Shown here: positions 1 through 11,892 of the stretch, one piece after another | How positions within the stretch are numbered: position 1 is the first letter of the stretch | Layout of the letters: each line of letters opens with the position of its first letter | Assembly (NCBI GenBank): GCA_032622095.1 | Contig: CP136064.1 | Location: 133,927,129 to 133,991,128 of the forward strand | Reading direction: 5' to 3' | DNA from: Siphonodentalium dalli | Taxonomy: Eukaryota; Mollusca; Scaphopoda; Gadilida; Siphonodentaliidae | DNA length: 64,000 nt | The notes under the pieces: model-generated | The model's input: only the letters and a program-made list of their open reading frames with translations | Database searches by the model: none | Told to the model about the DNA's origin: nothing | Made by a program: the position numbers and the translations under genes

Positions 1-1720
1 TTTGAGACAAACTGTTGCGCGGGTATCAGTCGGCGCTTATCGGTTGAAGTTATTATGATCGTGCAGCCTGCGCGTGCAACAAGTGTTCAAATACAACAGA
101 AGAAAAAAATACTATGTCAAATAAATAACGTCATCAATGGACAGACAAGTTTCATTTCCGCGGGACACGAAAAAGCGAATTTAATGTCGTCAGTTTCGGC
201 AGTCTGAGGGGTTTAATTAATCTCCTTTACGATATCCCGATAGGACTATATTTACACTATGTTCTCTGAAAAAAAATGGTGTGAATATTCCCGATAGAAC
301 TATTTTTATCAGACGTTTTGTAACACATTAAAACATTGAGCAGTTAGCGCAATTTTCTGGAATTTCGGACTATTTCGTCTATAAAAATACGATGAGCAAC
401 TGAAAATGTTTTTCAACATTCTGGAAGGGGTAGATGTCCAGGTATATATGTTTAAAATTTCACGCATTAACTATGACAGATAACAAAGTTATAATTAGTT
501 TTATAGGCCCACCATAAATCCCCTATAATAAACGCATGCCCCCGTAAGCACATGGCTTTGCTGTGGATGCTTTCGTTCCCAGCATGCATCATTCTCGCTA
601 TCTGTAAAATGTCTATGAACAATGGCTGTGCCACGCACTCTTAGCTTTGATCCGCATTTAGAAGCATTCTGGTGTGGCGAATGAGAAACCTGCAGTAATT
701 TATAAGCCGTAGTTCATTGTAATAATTTGAAGAATTACTTATCTTAACGGAATTCTGAGGCGGTCCATTCATGTAACCAATATATTTTATATTATGATTT
801 ATATTTATGGCTAATAATACGATCTTGGTGGCGTTACCATTTCTGACTATGGTTTTCTTGTCTCTCTCTGTTGATCAGTTATTATGTCAAGTAGTCTGTC
901 CCTCAAGTCAGGTAATTTCAATACATCAGTCTCTATTTTTATCACATTGTTTAAACCTGCACAGTTATTATTAGTCAGTTTCGATGCATAACTTTTGTGC
1001 TTCATGTGAAGAAATTGATATAGTTACAAATTGAATTATTAATCTTTCATTTTCTTTTGGTGAGGACGCAATTAGATAATATTATATAAAGCGTAATCCT
1101 ATATGCTTTTTCTGGTGTCTAAAAGATCTATTTGGCCAATTACCCAAACCGATGCACATAGCCTCAAATCGATTAAAATTTAGAAAATTATTGAATATGT
1201 AGTTTCTTACCACCCAAGGACTCCTTAATCAACTGTACATTATCACCATATGCACTTAATTTTGTTTTCTTTTGTTAATCACGTGAATATTTTTTGTAAT
1301 TTATATTTGGTTGAGTCGGACTTATATAGGTCTTCGGACCTGTTGTCTGGCTCTTTGCATATTTTATTTGCAATAAACCTATTTATACAAAAAAAGTTTC
1401 GATTTAAAAAAAAATTCCTCATATGTTTCCAAATTTATAATTTATTGTTAAAATTCCGTTCGACGTGGAAAATAATCGATCAACGATTTTGGTGGTTTTT
1501 AAATTTAAGGCGTGAGTCTAGAGTGAATACCAGGAAAGTGGCTTCCCCGGGCTTTGTTAGATTGCGTGATGGGTGTGTCAAAAAGAGAGAGAGAGTTTGG
1601 TTTTGGAGTAATTACGTTTATTCCCAAATACGATTAAAGGTACTCAATCCGATAAAACTGTTTCATTTGTACCGCGCACTTCCGCGTAGTTCTGCGCAGT
1701 TCCGCGCACTGTTTCGAGGT
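1..1720. other. Intergenic or intronic DNA, no gene recognised
   Basis: AT-rich sequence. A 192-residue reading frame on the plus strand (1250-1828) has no recognisable domain and a low-complexity composition, and it runs into the CCTTCGGAATAG repeat block, so I do not call it a gene. Nothing else is supported here. Confidence 0.5.
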
Positions 1721-1723
1721 GCC

Positions 1724-1912
1724 GTGATAATGAACCCTCTCGTTACTTTAGAATATAGAATTAACCTTAAAATAAAAAAAATCTTTGGAACACAGAACCT
1801 TCGGAATAACGAACCTTCGGATTGGTGAACCTTCGGAATAGCGAACATTCAGAGAAATTTCGGAATAGTGGACCTTCGGGATAGTGAACCTTCGGAATAG
1901 AGACATGCCCCC
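1724..1912 (+). repeat. CCTTCGGAATAG short tandem block, copy 1
   Basis: The motif GAACCTTCGGAATAG recurs about six times in degenerate form from 1795 to 1900. It is preceded by a segment containing 'aatgaaccctctc' and 'tatagaattaacct'. The same arrangement recurs at 2270-2404, so this is a duplicated unit of a dispersed repeat rather than coding sequence. Confidence 0.7.
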
Positions 1913-2269
1913 CCAATATTCATATTATATGCCCAGAGTTCAAAGGTATGGACCCATAAAATTCTAAACTTGGCCCTTAAAATATTGAACTCCAAATTGG
2001 AGCACACACAGAACACCACTTAAGTCAACTGAACCTATGTCATGTCCCAATGCGGGAGGGTCCATATATACCACAACATTCATAGTATATGCCAAGAATT
2101 CAAAGGTATGGGCCCACGTAATGACATAAAATCTCAAGAAAACCAGCGAAAACAAAACAAAATCACATTTAATGTTCTAAGTTAAGTTATTTCCTCCTGT
2201 ATCTGTATCGGTGTGCGCGCATGATCAGTTCGGATGTGAGCGCACACTCCATATAAAGAATCTTTGTGA

Positions 2270-2404
2270 AAATGAACCCTCTCAAATTAGTCTCAATACT
2301 TTAAAATATAGAATTAACCTAAAAATAACAAAAACCTTCGGAATAGAGAACCTTCGGAATAGCGGACCTTCGGGATAGCAAACCTTCATAATAGAAGCAT
2401 GTCC
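2270..2404 (+). repeat. CCTTCGGAATAG short tandem block, copy 2
   Basis: Second copy of the block at 1724-1912, offset by about 545 bp, with four motif repeats. Between the copies a further pair of related segments ('attcaaaggtatgg' near 1940 and 2098) indicates the whole 1.7-2.4 kb stretch is duplicated repeat DNA. Confidence 0.65.
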
Positions 2405-2648
2405 CCACAATTACACCGGTGACGTAAACACATGTGCCAATCTTAGTTGTACTCTCGTAATTATCGGTACGATGAAACGGTGACGGAATCTGACGAGGTT
2501 TGCCGAATGTACAATCACCCAGTGAATTATCGATCGACCATGCGATATCAAAAAACCAAAAGCTAGAAACACCACACTACGGTGGCGTAATAAACCGTAA
2601 GAGTAAGTGATTAGTATGGAACGCCATAGCTGCCTTATGTTGGCGATT

Positions 2649-2993
2649 GTCATTATATGTAGATACTTTGCCATTATATGCATATACTTTGTCATTATAT
2701 GCAGATAGTTTGTCATTCTATGTAGATACTTTGTCATTATATGCAGATATTTCGTCTTTATATGCAGATACTGTGTCATTATATGCAGATACTTTGTCAT
2801 TATATGCAGATATTTTGTCTTTATATGCAGATACTTTGTTAATATATGCAGATACTTTGTCATTATATGCTGATATTTTGTCATTATATGCAGATATTTT
2901 ATCATTATATGTACATACGTTGTCATTATATGTACATAATTTGTCTTTATATGCAGATACTTTGTTAATATATGCACATACTGTGTTAATATA
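2649..2993 (+). repeat. 21-bp minisatellite array 1 (left arm, outer part)
   Basis: About 16 tandem copies of a 21-bp unit close to CATTATATGCAGATACTTTGT. Because 21 is a multiple of three, every frame on both strands stays open and gives seven-residue peptide repeats such as SLYADTL and MTKYLHI; these are not genes. The array ends in TTAATATA (2986-2993), the target site copied by the hAT-like element that follows. Confidence 0.92.
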
Positions 2994-3599
2994 CAGGGGT
3001 GGCGCCAGTGGGGGGCACAGGGGGGCTACAGCCCCCTTGTCGGGGAGCTCTAGCCCCCTCGTCGGGGAGGACTTGTCGGGGATTTTCTATATGTAAGTCG
3101 GTTGTGTGTATAAGATGAAGTAATCATGTACAGACTGTGAGTGTGGGAAAGTGTCAGAGAGAGAACACACATGTACAGCGGAATATATCCCACACAAAAT
3201 ATTCATGGCACATGTTCCCATTAAATCCGGGGGAGGGGGGTATTCCCCTGTATTGTTACACCATCAGCGTTTTAGTGGTAATGAAAATCTATTGAAACAT
3301 GTGTGCTTTATCATTGCTGGCTACTCTGGCATTCCTCACAATGGCCACAATGGTCTATAGAACCATTGAGTACCTACAGTATGGCCACATGTATGTTAGC
3401 TATATCCCCGACAGTGAAACACCATGCTGGCACTTGCAACTAATGAAATTAGAAATTAGAACTGACACAGAAGACAAGTGGCCTCCCTAGAATATAGGAA
3501 TTTTCACAACAATTCATGGGTTTTAATCTTCGAGTTATCTCATCTGCTAATTATGGCTGATGTATTGCTAAACTTTATAGTAGAGGCTCTAAGGTCCCA

Positions 3600-4110
3600 A
3601 AAATGGCCAAAGTGTGCAAAATTGGATAAAAGCATGAAACTTGGTATACACATAGTTCATTATATGGGGGGTCAATATAAGAGCGAGACCCAAGCGTGAA
3701 AGTGACCTTGATGACCTTGAGGTCAAGGTCAAAGGTCAAATTTCAATTTTTAACTGGCGGTATGAGTTATAACATATTTAAGACAACAAATTACTTATAC
3801 ATATCAAAATTACATAAATATGACTTCAAATAGGCCATATTAGTCACCTTTATAACAAAATCTACAAATATCTTGAGAAATTTTCATATTGAAGCTCAAA
3901 AAGTCAGTTGTTCATCCGAATAATTGCAAAAATTCCATGAACAAATGAATATAAAGTCCCAACTATTTAACATGCTCACTAAATGCCACCACATTCCACA
4001 TCATTGTATTGCATATATATCAGCTACATTACAAGAGTGAGACCCAAGCATTAAATTCACACAGATGACCTTGAGGTCAAAGGTCAAAACTCATTTTTAT
4101 AAAATTGTTA
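3600..4110 (+). repeat. Repeat block with gagcgagacccaag / gaccttgaggtcaaggtc units
   Basis: Two diverged copies of a roughly 355-bp unit (around 3690 and 4035) share 'agtgagacccaagc' followed by 'gatgaccttgaggtcaaaggtcaaa'. A third copy lies inverted at 12165-12300 near the other end of the 9.5-kb element. The rest of 4110-5388 shows only AT-rich sequence and a short AT microsatellite. Confidence 0.6.
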
Positions 4111-4795
4111 ATGGTGTGAGCTGAGCCTGAATTATTCCTCGATATTGGTCCGAAATTACATAAATATATTATACTACTGAAATCTCAGGAATTCTATCAA
4201 TTAATGAACATATATTTCAGTAAATGTTGGTAAGAAGATCAAAAATTCAATATTCCTGTAAAGTCACAAAATAAAATGCCAACATGATGCCACCAATTTA
4301 TACATTTAGGCACATGTGTTCAGTATATGGATAACAAGGGTTTCAGAGGGTTTTTCAAAAAATATGTTACTTTTATAAAGTAACATTTTGCACATTTTAG
4401 TCACCCAACGCATTGCACAATACATGTATTACCCAACTATTTGACACATAAGCACTACATGCAGTGGAAAAAACTTGGCATGATCACATGGTAATCGATT
4501 CTCTGGTCAGGATTAAAGGACAGTAAAAAAACATGTCAGCAATTTATAGACAGATTATATGTTGAAAATATGTTGAACCGACATGCATTCAATTTGGTAA
4601 CAATTATGAGAATATGACTACCATTACATGCACACCCAATAAATGAGATCTGTTGTCCAGAATATAATATCACCAATCATGTTATTGGCATCAAAACTTG
4701 TTACGAAAGATTAAGTCATGCTAAAGACAGAACTAGAGTGTGGATACAAGAGCATTGGATATAGACATATTCCCTACTAAAAACAAGAGACCGTA

Positions 4796-4796
<1 letters not shown>

Positions 4797-4827
<31 letters not shown>

Positions 4828-4828
4828 C
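4797..4828. repeat. (AT)n microsatellite
   Basis: Alternating AT run of about 30 bp within the 9.5-kb element. Confidence 0.9.
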
Positions 4829-5396
4829 ATACCTGCATGTTTTGTGCTAATTCTGATTACTCGTACATCAATTGAGAATGAGCTTATTGATAAAGTTTGC
4901 TCCCAGTGTATGTTGAGATCTCACCACACTCATGAAATTGGTCCTTTGAAAGGTCAGACAGTTATTGTGCTAAAATCACCCCATGTTGGACACGAGCAGA
5001 CATATACTGTGTCATATAAATTGTAGCAGTGTGGTTAGAGACTTGTGGTTGTTGTGTGGTATATCGTCTACTGGCCATCACTCTGGTCGCCGAACTAGAG
5101 ACTAGCATTGTGATATAGCATACCATTTGATTCACCAACTCCTCAGATATACCCTGTTGGTAACATTGATTGGTTTTCTCTTGAAAAAAGGAAGTTTAGT
5201 TTTGAAAGAAATGTGCATATAGCAATGCTATAATAATATCTTTTTCGCAGTCATTGCTTGTTTAGAGTGTCAAAATGCTATGCCACTGAATCCTAAAGCA
5301 AGCAAGGCTGGCTCTCTGGTGTTTACATCTCCGATTTGGTAGACAATGTGTGAAATGGTCATCAGCTAGGTGTGGCCAATATACTAGTATATCTAT

Positions 5397-8300
5397 TAGG
5401 GGTGCCACGATTAATCGTATAATCGATGAACCGTTGATAGAGCCGATAATCGATTACAGTTTCCGTAATCGATTAATCTGTGTTATTTCGGACGTCCTAA
5501 AATGTCAGGTATTATTGAGTACCATGTTTGTTTTACACAGTTTAATCTACACCTGAAGGGTTAACAGATCTTTGATCACGTATCAAAGAGATTCCGACAT
5601 AATGTCACAATATACTAATAGCAACATGTTGCAAACGGTCGGCAGATCATTTGATGATGCGACATGGTTACTGAGACTGGCGGCACAGCAGCTTTGAAGT
5701 TTTAACTTATGGCGACGTCGTTGTATATTTCTACAAGAAAGGCGGCACTACGTCTTTGAAATGTGCCGACTGTCATCGTGTTCAATGAACTGAATGCACT
5801 TGCACGCCTTTCATCCTGATTGGACCAATGGGGGGTTGATTGACATTCTCTCGGATATGGGATCGAGATTCCAAGTCAACTTTTGCGTATTACGAAAATG
5901 TCTCGCAAACAGTCTGACGTTTGGAAAAATTTTGTAAAAACTTCTGACAAGGTGGTGTCTTGTAAATTATGCATGAAGGTATTTGCCTACCATGGGTCGA
6001 CGACTGTGATGATCAGTCACTTGAGAACATTTCACAAGGAAACATATAGTACAGACTATTCTGGTGAACAGCCTAAAATTGATGCTTCAATTGCTACAGC
6101 TTCAGGCGGAAAAGTTAGCGATGCTAAAAAGCAGATTGTCAGCGTTAAGCTGGTCAAATTTGTCGCCCGCGATATGATGCCACTGAGCATAGTGGAAGGT
6201 GTCGGTTTTAGAGAGCTAATGAACTGTATTCTGCCAGGGTACAAGGTTCCTGGTCGCACGCATGTTCGAGATCTTGTAGTTCGGAAATATGATGCTTGCA
6301 AAACGTCATTGATTGAGAAATTAAAGAATGTACAGGAGTCTGTTAAGACAAAGTGTTTTTCGTTGACCACGGACATATGGACTAGCCGGAAAAATGACCC
6401 TTACATCACAACCACTGTGCACTTCATCCCAAAAGATCAGTGGGAAATTGAAAGCTATGTATTATCAACCGAGATCATGCCGGAGCAACACACTTCCCGA
6501 AATATAGCCCAACGACTCGTCGAAACTATGGAACGCTTTGAGATTCGCCCACAATATGTTACGGCAGTTGTGCATGATAATGCTTCAAATGCGGTCGCCA
6601 GCATTCGGGTATTGAACGAAATTTTGAATGAAAAACTGACATCCCAAGCAGACATCAATATCATCAGTATTCCTTGTGCTGCGCATACTCTTCAGTTGAC
6701 TGTAAAGGCCGGATTGGATGTTCGCAAAGTTTCAACAACGCTCGGGGCATGCAAGAGGCTGGTTGGACACTTCAGCCATAGTGCACGTGCAACGCACGAA
6801 TTATACAAACGTCAAGAGCTAATGGGGAAACCCAAACGGAAGCTTGTCCAGGAAGTGAAGACCCGCTGGAACTCAACTCTCTACATGATAGAGCGCCTTT
6901 CTGAGGAGAGGTGGCCCGTGGTTGCAGTGTTGTCTGACGATGCAGTGACTGATCGCAGCGATGCACGTACTCTGGATATGAAAAACGACCAATGGGTTCT
7001 GATTGAAGATATGATAGCCATTTTGAAACCATTAGAAGCAGCAACGACGGTACTTTCATCAGAAACGGAGGCAAGTGTTTCAAGTGTGCTGCCTATGATG
7101 TATGGCTTGATGGATCGGTTGGAACGGGATAATGATGATACAGCAGATATCGGGGCTCTGAAGGATACTATCAGAAACGATATATCGCGGCGTTTCGGAC
7201 TAAACGATGGCGGTTCTCTTAACGACATGCACCTTATGTCATGCACGGTTGATCCCAGGCATCACGATTTAGTTTTCCTCACAGAGCGTGATGCAAGAAT
7301 TACCTCCACTGCGTTGGTGCTAAACACAGAGTTTCTGGCAAGTGAATCTATTCTACCCGGAGTCAGGGGAAATACATCCGCCGATAACTGTGGCGAAAAT
7401 GTAGAATGTGCTGGCCCTACTGGATCATCTGTATCTGAACCCGCTCAGAAAAAGCGTAAGTTATCAGCGCTGGAACTGATATTTGGCGTGATGCCGAAAA
7501 AACCATCTCCTAAGGACCTTAAAGGTGAACTTACGCAGTTTCGCAAGGAAAGGCCCTTGGATTTCCAAGAGTCTCCACTGCAATGGTGGAAGCTCAACGA
7601 ACACCGCTACCCCAAACTAGCGATCCTAGCCAGAAAGTACATGTCGATTGTGGCGACTTCAACTCCATCAGAACGTGTCTTCTCCACATCAGGAAACATC
7701 GTATCCGCGAAAAGAAGCCAATTGAAGCATGATGTGGTTGACATGTTGGTTTTCTTAAACCGAAATATGGATCACCTGTGATCGCGTATAATATGCTCAA
7801 GAGTATACTATCTACCAGCAGCTAGCTGACACTTGTGTTTGTGAATAAACATTAGATATTATTTTTTGTTCGGGTGACTGGAGAGCTGTTCTGTACGAAC
7901 GCTTTAATTCATATATAAAACATTAATTATATAACTTTGTTCATATCATATTGATGATCCCAAATGCAAGTGGACGATTCCCTTTAATAATTCTCCAATA
8001 ATACTTCCTCAAAATCACAAGATATCAGAACCAACGGTAATCTAATCAGCGATGTTCTCTGCATGCGATGTCATTTGCGAGTTCATTTTTACAAAAGTAT
8101 ACTCAGATGTTACCACTACAGACTATCGGTGATCGTGTGGTGACTGAAACTTATTATCATCAAATACTAAACTTCTTCTGAGTCCTGAAATTTGTGGGTG
8201 TAGGCCGGCCTTTGTGATTGTTATCTGCGCGTTAGAAGTTTGCTGAAACTTATAGTTTCCGTAACATTACAATGTAGATTCCATTTTTTTAGGGGACCGC

Positions 8301-8675
8301 CGGTGTCCGTCATGCATTCCTACTTTTATATTGTTTGTCGGTTTGGCTATTCATTTCATAACGCTGAAATCAATTGCTATGTTCGTTCTAATGAACTCAC
8401 AAATATTATAACCATGACATCGCCGAGAACTGCGCTGATTAGTCATTACCGCTGGTTTATGATACACTTTATTAAAATAACACTTACGTCAGCCGATGCA
8501 TGAAACAACCCGCGACAGCACTTAACCATCACCTGGCCAACACGGCAACAGACCATATTAACGAATATTTCAACTGATGTTAATAACTTAATAGTATTAT
8601 GTACGATTAATCGATTATAGTCGATTATTGACGACCGATTATCGATTATCAAAATCAATAATCGTGGCACCTCTA
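5397..8675 (+). mobile_element. Complete hAT transposon, 3279 bp, TSD ATATCTAT
   Basis: The element begins TAGGGGTGCCACGATTA at 5397 and ends with the inverted copy at 8675 (16 of 17 positions match). Perfect 8-bp duplications ATATCTAT lie at 5389-5396 and 8676-8683. Both subterminal regions carry repeated AATCGAT/ATCGATTA motifs (5410-5475 and 8595-8655), typical of transposase binding regions. A single 632-codon transposase reading frame without internal stops occupies the centre. Perfect duplication, near-matching termini and an open frame suggest a young, possibly still active insertion nested inside the 9.5-kb element. Confidence 0.95.
5883..7781 (+). CDS. hAT transposase with BED zinc finger (ZBED-like)
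   Basis: A 632-residue transposase that would bind its own element ends and catalyse cut-and-paste movement in the nucleus. The N-terminal BED finger is seen as W14, C27, C30, H46, H51. The RNase-H-like core shows D164 in LTTDIWTS, D232 in VVHDNASN, the CxxH pair C265/H268 in CAAHTLQL, W329 in KTRWNS, and the C-terminal glutamate E597 in PSERVFS within the hAT dimerisation region ('YPKLAILARKYM' onward to the end). These match the D-D-E layout of hAT transposases. Length is typical and there are no stops or frameshifts. The first ATG is at 5883; the in-frame ATG five codons later (5898, MSRKQSDVW) may be the real start, since BED proteins usually start close to the finger. Domesticated ZBED1-type genes are related, but the flanking TIRs and target duplication show this is the transposon itself. 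Confidence 0.93.
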   Translation: MRITKMSRKQSDVWKNFVKTSDKVVSCKLCMKVFAYHGSTTVMISHLRTFHKETYSTDYSGEQPKIDASIATASGGKVSDAKKQIVSVKLVKFVARDMMPLSIVEGVGFRELMNCILPGYKVPGRTHVRDLVVRKYDACKTSLIEKLKNVQESVKTKCFSLTTDIWTSRKNDPYITTTVHFIPKDQWEIESYVLSTEIMPEQHTSRNIAQRLVETMERFEIRPQYVTAVVHDNASNAVASIRVLNEILNEKLTSQADINIISIPCAAHTLQLTVKAGLDVRKVSTTLGACKRLVGHFSHSARATHELYKRQELMGKPKRKLVQEVKTRWNSTLYMIERLSEERWPVVAVLSDDAVTDRSDARTLDMKNDQWVLIEDMIAILKPLEAATTVLSSETEASVSSVLPMMYGLMDRLERDNDDTADIGALKDTIRNDISRRFGLNDGGSLNDMHLMSCTVDPRHHDLVFLTERDARITSTALVLNTEFLASESILPGVRGNTSADNCGENVECAGPTGSSVSEPAQKKRKLSALELIFGVMPKKPSPKDLKGELTQFRKERPLDFQESPLQWWKLNEHRYPKLAILARKYMSIVATSTPSERVFSTSGNIVSAKRSQLKHDVVDMLVFLNRNMDHL

Positions 8676-8754
8676 ATATCTATGCATCAATGGACCGCAT
8701 AACATGTACAATTACTGGATATTCACATTAGTGGCAGGTTACCCGTATCTCATT

Positions 8755-9394
8755 TTATGAACACCAACCCTCCAATAATTATAGATTATAAAAAACAACA
8801 GCGACATTTCCCGTTTGGACTTGGTCGTTGGCGTACCGATGCGTTCAAAAAATATATTCGTCAAATCCCCCTGTAAGGTCTCGGTCTGTTTCAGTCTCAA
8901 TTGACTGTGTATAAGCCGGCTGTCCCATCATTTGACCATGCCTTATATTACCGTATGTACCTGTTCTTTATATTCACATGGCCAGGGGGAAGCAGCGCCT
9001 CTCCTGCTACTGACTTGGCTTGGGCGTCTCTGGCTGGAGAGGAGTTGTTTTCCCATTTACTTAGGTCATCCTATATCTTGCATAACCTCATATTAGATTT
9101 GTGTTTTAGTTTTGTACATATGTAGTTTCAATTTTGATTATCCCCGTTTGTTCTCTTCCTGGGCCTCCGTTCCTTTTCCTGGGTGGCCGAGATGGTTCTA
9201 TTGTTGTCACGACAACAATCGATCCCTCTGTGGCGGTTTGATCGTCCACCAGTCAAATTTTGACTCCTGTTTGATACTTTTTTAATGACACATATAATTT
9301 CCAAATAGTCTATCAGAATAAACAGAGAGTCCAAACGGGAAATGTCACTGTTGTTTTTTATAACCTATAATTATTGGAGGGTTGGGGTTCATAA
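8755..9394. mobile_element. Small inverted-repeat element (about 640 bp)
   Basis: Arms of about 66 bp at 8755-8820 and 9329-9394 are inverted copies (left 'aaccctccaataattata', right 'tataattattggagggtt') with few mismatches. There is no coding sequence between them. It looks like a MITE; a clean target duplication was not found. Confidence 0.7.
9232..9339 (+). repeat. 108-bp direct repeat, copy 1
   Basis: The segment from GGCGGTTTGATCGTCCACC to GAGTCCAAACGGG recurs nearly unchanged at 10273-10380 (offset 1041 bp). Copy 1 overlaps the right arm of the small inverted-repeat element, so copy 2 may be a second end of the same family. Confidence 0.85.
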
Positions 9395-10272
9395 ATAACG
9401 GTAAGAGAGGCACCGCTTGTCTTAGCTATTTATGGAACCCAACCCATTGGTAATTTAATCTGCCATGCGGCGATCTTTAGATTGGTAATTTAATCTGCTA
9501 TGCAGCGACCAGCTGCAATTAGTAAACACCTGCAAGCGTATACTCGCAGAATGTCATCTTATCAAGCAAAATCCTTAGATTACTTCTTACTAAGAATACT
9601 ACAGCAAACAACAATAAAATAAGTATGATATATAATGTTTGACATATTAAAAGATAATGTTAAGTAAATATCCTGTTTTACGAAATAATTGATCAGAACT
9701 AAGATGGAACTATTTTCATGCGCGGAAGACTACTTTGTTTATCAAGAGGAGCGGATGCCCGGGATTCCTTCTCTTTTCTGGCTGCGACTACAGCAGAGAA
9801 GTAAACATCGCACTGTCGCCAGGAAAGAGCAGATAATATTCAAAGTTTTCCCACCACCACCCCATCTACCTCACCAGTATATATTATATTGGAACATGTC
9901 TATTTTGTTGATGTCGATACCAAAAGTTGGTGACGCGCTTGTATCGCTCACCTTTCCAAACTTCTGTTGTCGATATTATTCCATCCAAATTGGTTTTTCA
10001 TCACATATTTACATCCTTCACATAAAAAAAAAATTAAAAAAAATTGTCCTACGTCGACTGTGGTGGACAGGTGTGACGCGCCTGTATCGCTCACATCTGT
10101 CTCTCATGGCGCGACTTGTCAAATTACATCAATTACTTGCAATGCATCTATGGCATGCATCTGGGGGGCAACGCGCCTGTATCGCTTTCCTTTCCAGTTG
10201 CACTGCCAGTGCTATATTCATTTTGGTTTCCTTCATTTCATCATTATGTGGATTATGTCTATCACTGGTGGC
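9395..10272. repeat. Repeat-rich spacer with 'cgcgcctgtatcgct' motif
   Basis: Contains a short direct repeat 'ttggtaatttaatctgc' (near 9450 and 9484). A motif close to GACGCGCCTGTATCGCT recurs three times (near 9930, 10075 and 10170). Open frames here show no recognisable domain. Confidence 0.5.
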
Positions 10273-10380
10273 GGCGGTTTGATCGTCCACCAGTCAAATT
10301 TTGACTCCTGTTTGATACTTTTTTAATGACACATATAATTTCCAAATAGTCTATCAGAATAAACAGAGAGTCCAAACGGG
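10273..10380 (+). repeat. 108-bp direct repeat, copy 2
   Basis: Copy of 9232-9339, ending at the same TCCAAACGGG terminus. The sequence from 10381 to 11430 beyond it shows no gene that I can support. Confidence 0.85.
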
Positions 10381-11435
10381 TCTCATTATAGTGTCGGTAT
10401 TCAGAAAGTTGTTGGTAAGATTGCCAGAACAGTACAGCGATGTCGGGGAACTGGATGTCTATAGTCTCCCCATATTATGTTATCCGGTACCTCAATAGTT
10501 CCCAAAGTAGTGGGTGGTATCTAGGAACTGGGTGCATGTCCATCGTGGTGGACGAAAGCAGGGGTCAAATAACTGTTCCAGCATTAATTGGTCAGCTAAA
10601 GTACCCACCACACATAATAACACATATCCATGCAAACCATACATTTGTTTGGCCTCGGATCATCAGCATCTAGGATAGCCCATGTAGTGGCATAGCGAAA
10701 CATAGGACTGATTAGTCACAGTGCCACAGTTTTAATGGTGACCAGATAACATACACCGGTATATGACTATTACTCTAGTTTACCTGTGTCGTTGGATTTG
10801 GGAGGAATTTGCGAGTCATCTGGGGCAGTGTATTCTACATATATATCCCGAAATTGGGACGCCAGTGCTCTTGTCTCTATTGATGTCTAGATTATCCATA
10901 TTATATATCCGTATTGTGGTGGTCAATGTCAAGAGAAGTCACTGTACTCTAACAGCTGTGAAAAGCATGACCTACACGTATATCTAGCAATGACAATATA
11001 TTCTTATCCTGGGACACAGTAGCACATGTTACAAGTTAATCGAATGTTTGGCTGAACCTGGCCATTATCACCTCTTTCAATGAAATCAGTAGAAATGGTT
11101 ATTTATTTATCACAGAGATGGGTACCATTCTAATGCCTTCTTTCATCAAATTGGTATTTTGCCCCAACACTTACTGGCTGTGGTATTGGCACTCATGACT
11201 GAAAACATCTTTTTTTTCTTTCTCAAAACACATTGATGACAGATCTTGAAACATGCTGTTAGGAGTTGAATATGATTTCGATAAATCGCCGACTTGACTT
11301 TATTCAGTTTAATTTTCAAAACAGGTATACATTTTGACTAAGTACTACATGCGACAAGCGTATGGTCTGAACTGTATTAGCTTATGACAATACAATATTA
11401 ATGGGATGAAAATAATTATGTTAAAAAATGGTGTA

Positions 11436-11505
11436 TCTTAGTTGATAAGTGCCGTGTGCTGGTGAGGCATGGGTTCCAATTCTTCTCATTGGATCTTTTA
11501 TTCAT
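11436..11505 (+). repeat. Possible tRNA-derived SINE head
   Basis: Weak A-box-like (TTAGTTGATAAGTG) and B-box-like (GGGTTCCAATTC) sequences are spaced about as in a tRNA-derived SINE promoter. There is no clear tail, so this is only a candidate. Confidence 0.3.
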
Positions 11506-11605
11506 CCTAATAAGGTATTTGATAGTGTTAAAATAATCAACACCAACTAACACCATTCACTTAGTGGTATGTAAGCACATCATTCCAATTTAAGAAACTG
11601 ATATT

Positions 11606-11892
11606 TGTTTGTTTGTTTTATTGGGGTTAATGGTCGTTTTAGCTGCTATGTCACATCATGGCATATCAGGTCAGGTTTACAGGTGGAGAAGAGGCTGTGA
11701 AGAGAATATATCTAATGAGAATAAATCACTGAACACAGGAAAGCAATTGACAAACTTTCCCAATTAGCCTACATGTACATGAATCTCTGTGTGCCAGCTG
11801 ATTCAAATCAGTTTCACCATCACTAATTGGAATGGCTTATGTTTGTCTTATGCAACACATACCTTACCAACTGAGCCACTTTGTGCCCCCAC
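11606..11892 (-). mobile_element. tRNA-derived SINE
   Basis: Read on the minus strand, a tRNA-like head containing the A-box TGGCTCAGTTGG lies at 11870-11890. A roughly 200-bp body follows, and the tail CATTAACCCCAATAAAACA plus AAACAAAC repeats ends at 11606. The order of head, body and A-rich tail is that of a SINE. Confidence 0.6.

Noticed and set aside
1250-1828. 192-residue frame
   Set aside because: No domain, low-complexity composition, overlaps a duplicated short tandem block.
2411-3096. Long open frames with seven-residue repeats (also 12409-13135 and 14740-15720)
   Set aside because: They are open on both strands in all frames because the DNA repeat is 21 bp; start and stop positions follow array edges, not a gene.
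3700-3740. Nuclear-receptor-like AGGTCAAGGTCAAAGGTCA response element
   Set aside because: The motif is part of a dispersed repeat present in several orientations (3715, 4070, 12170), so there is no evidence for a specific regulatory site.
9689-10282. 197-residue frame
   Set aside because: Contains the repeated CGCGCCTGTATCGCT motif and ends in the 108-bp dispersed repeat; no domain.
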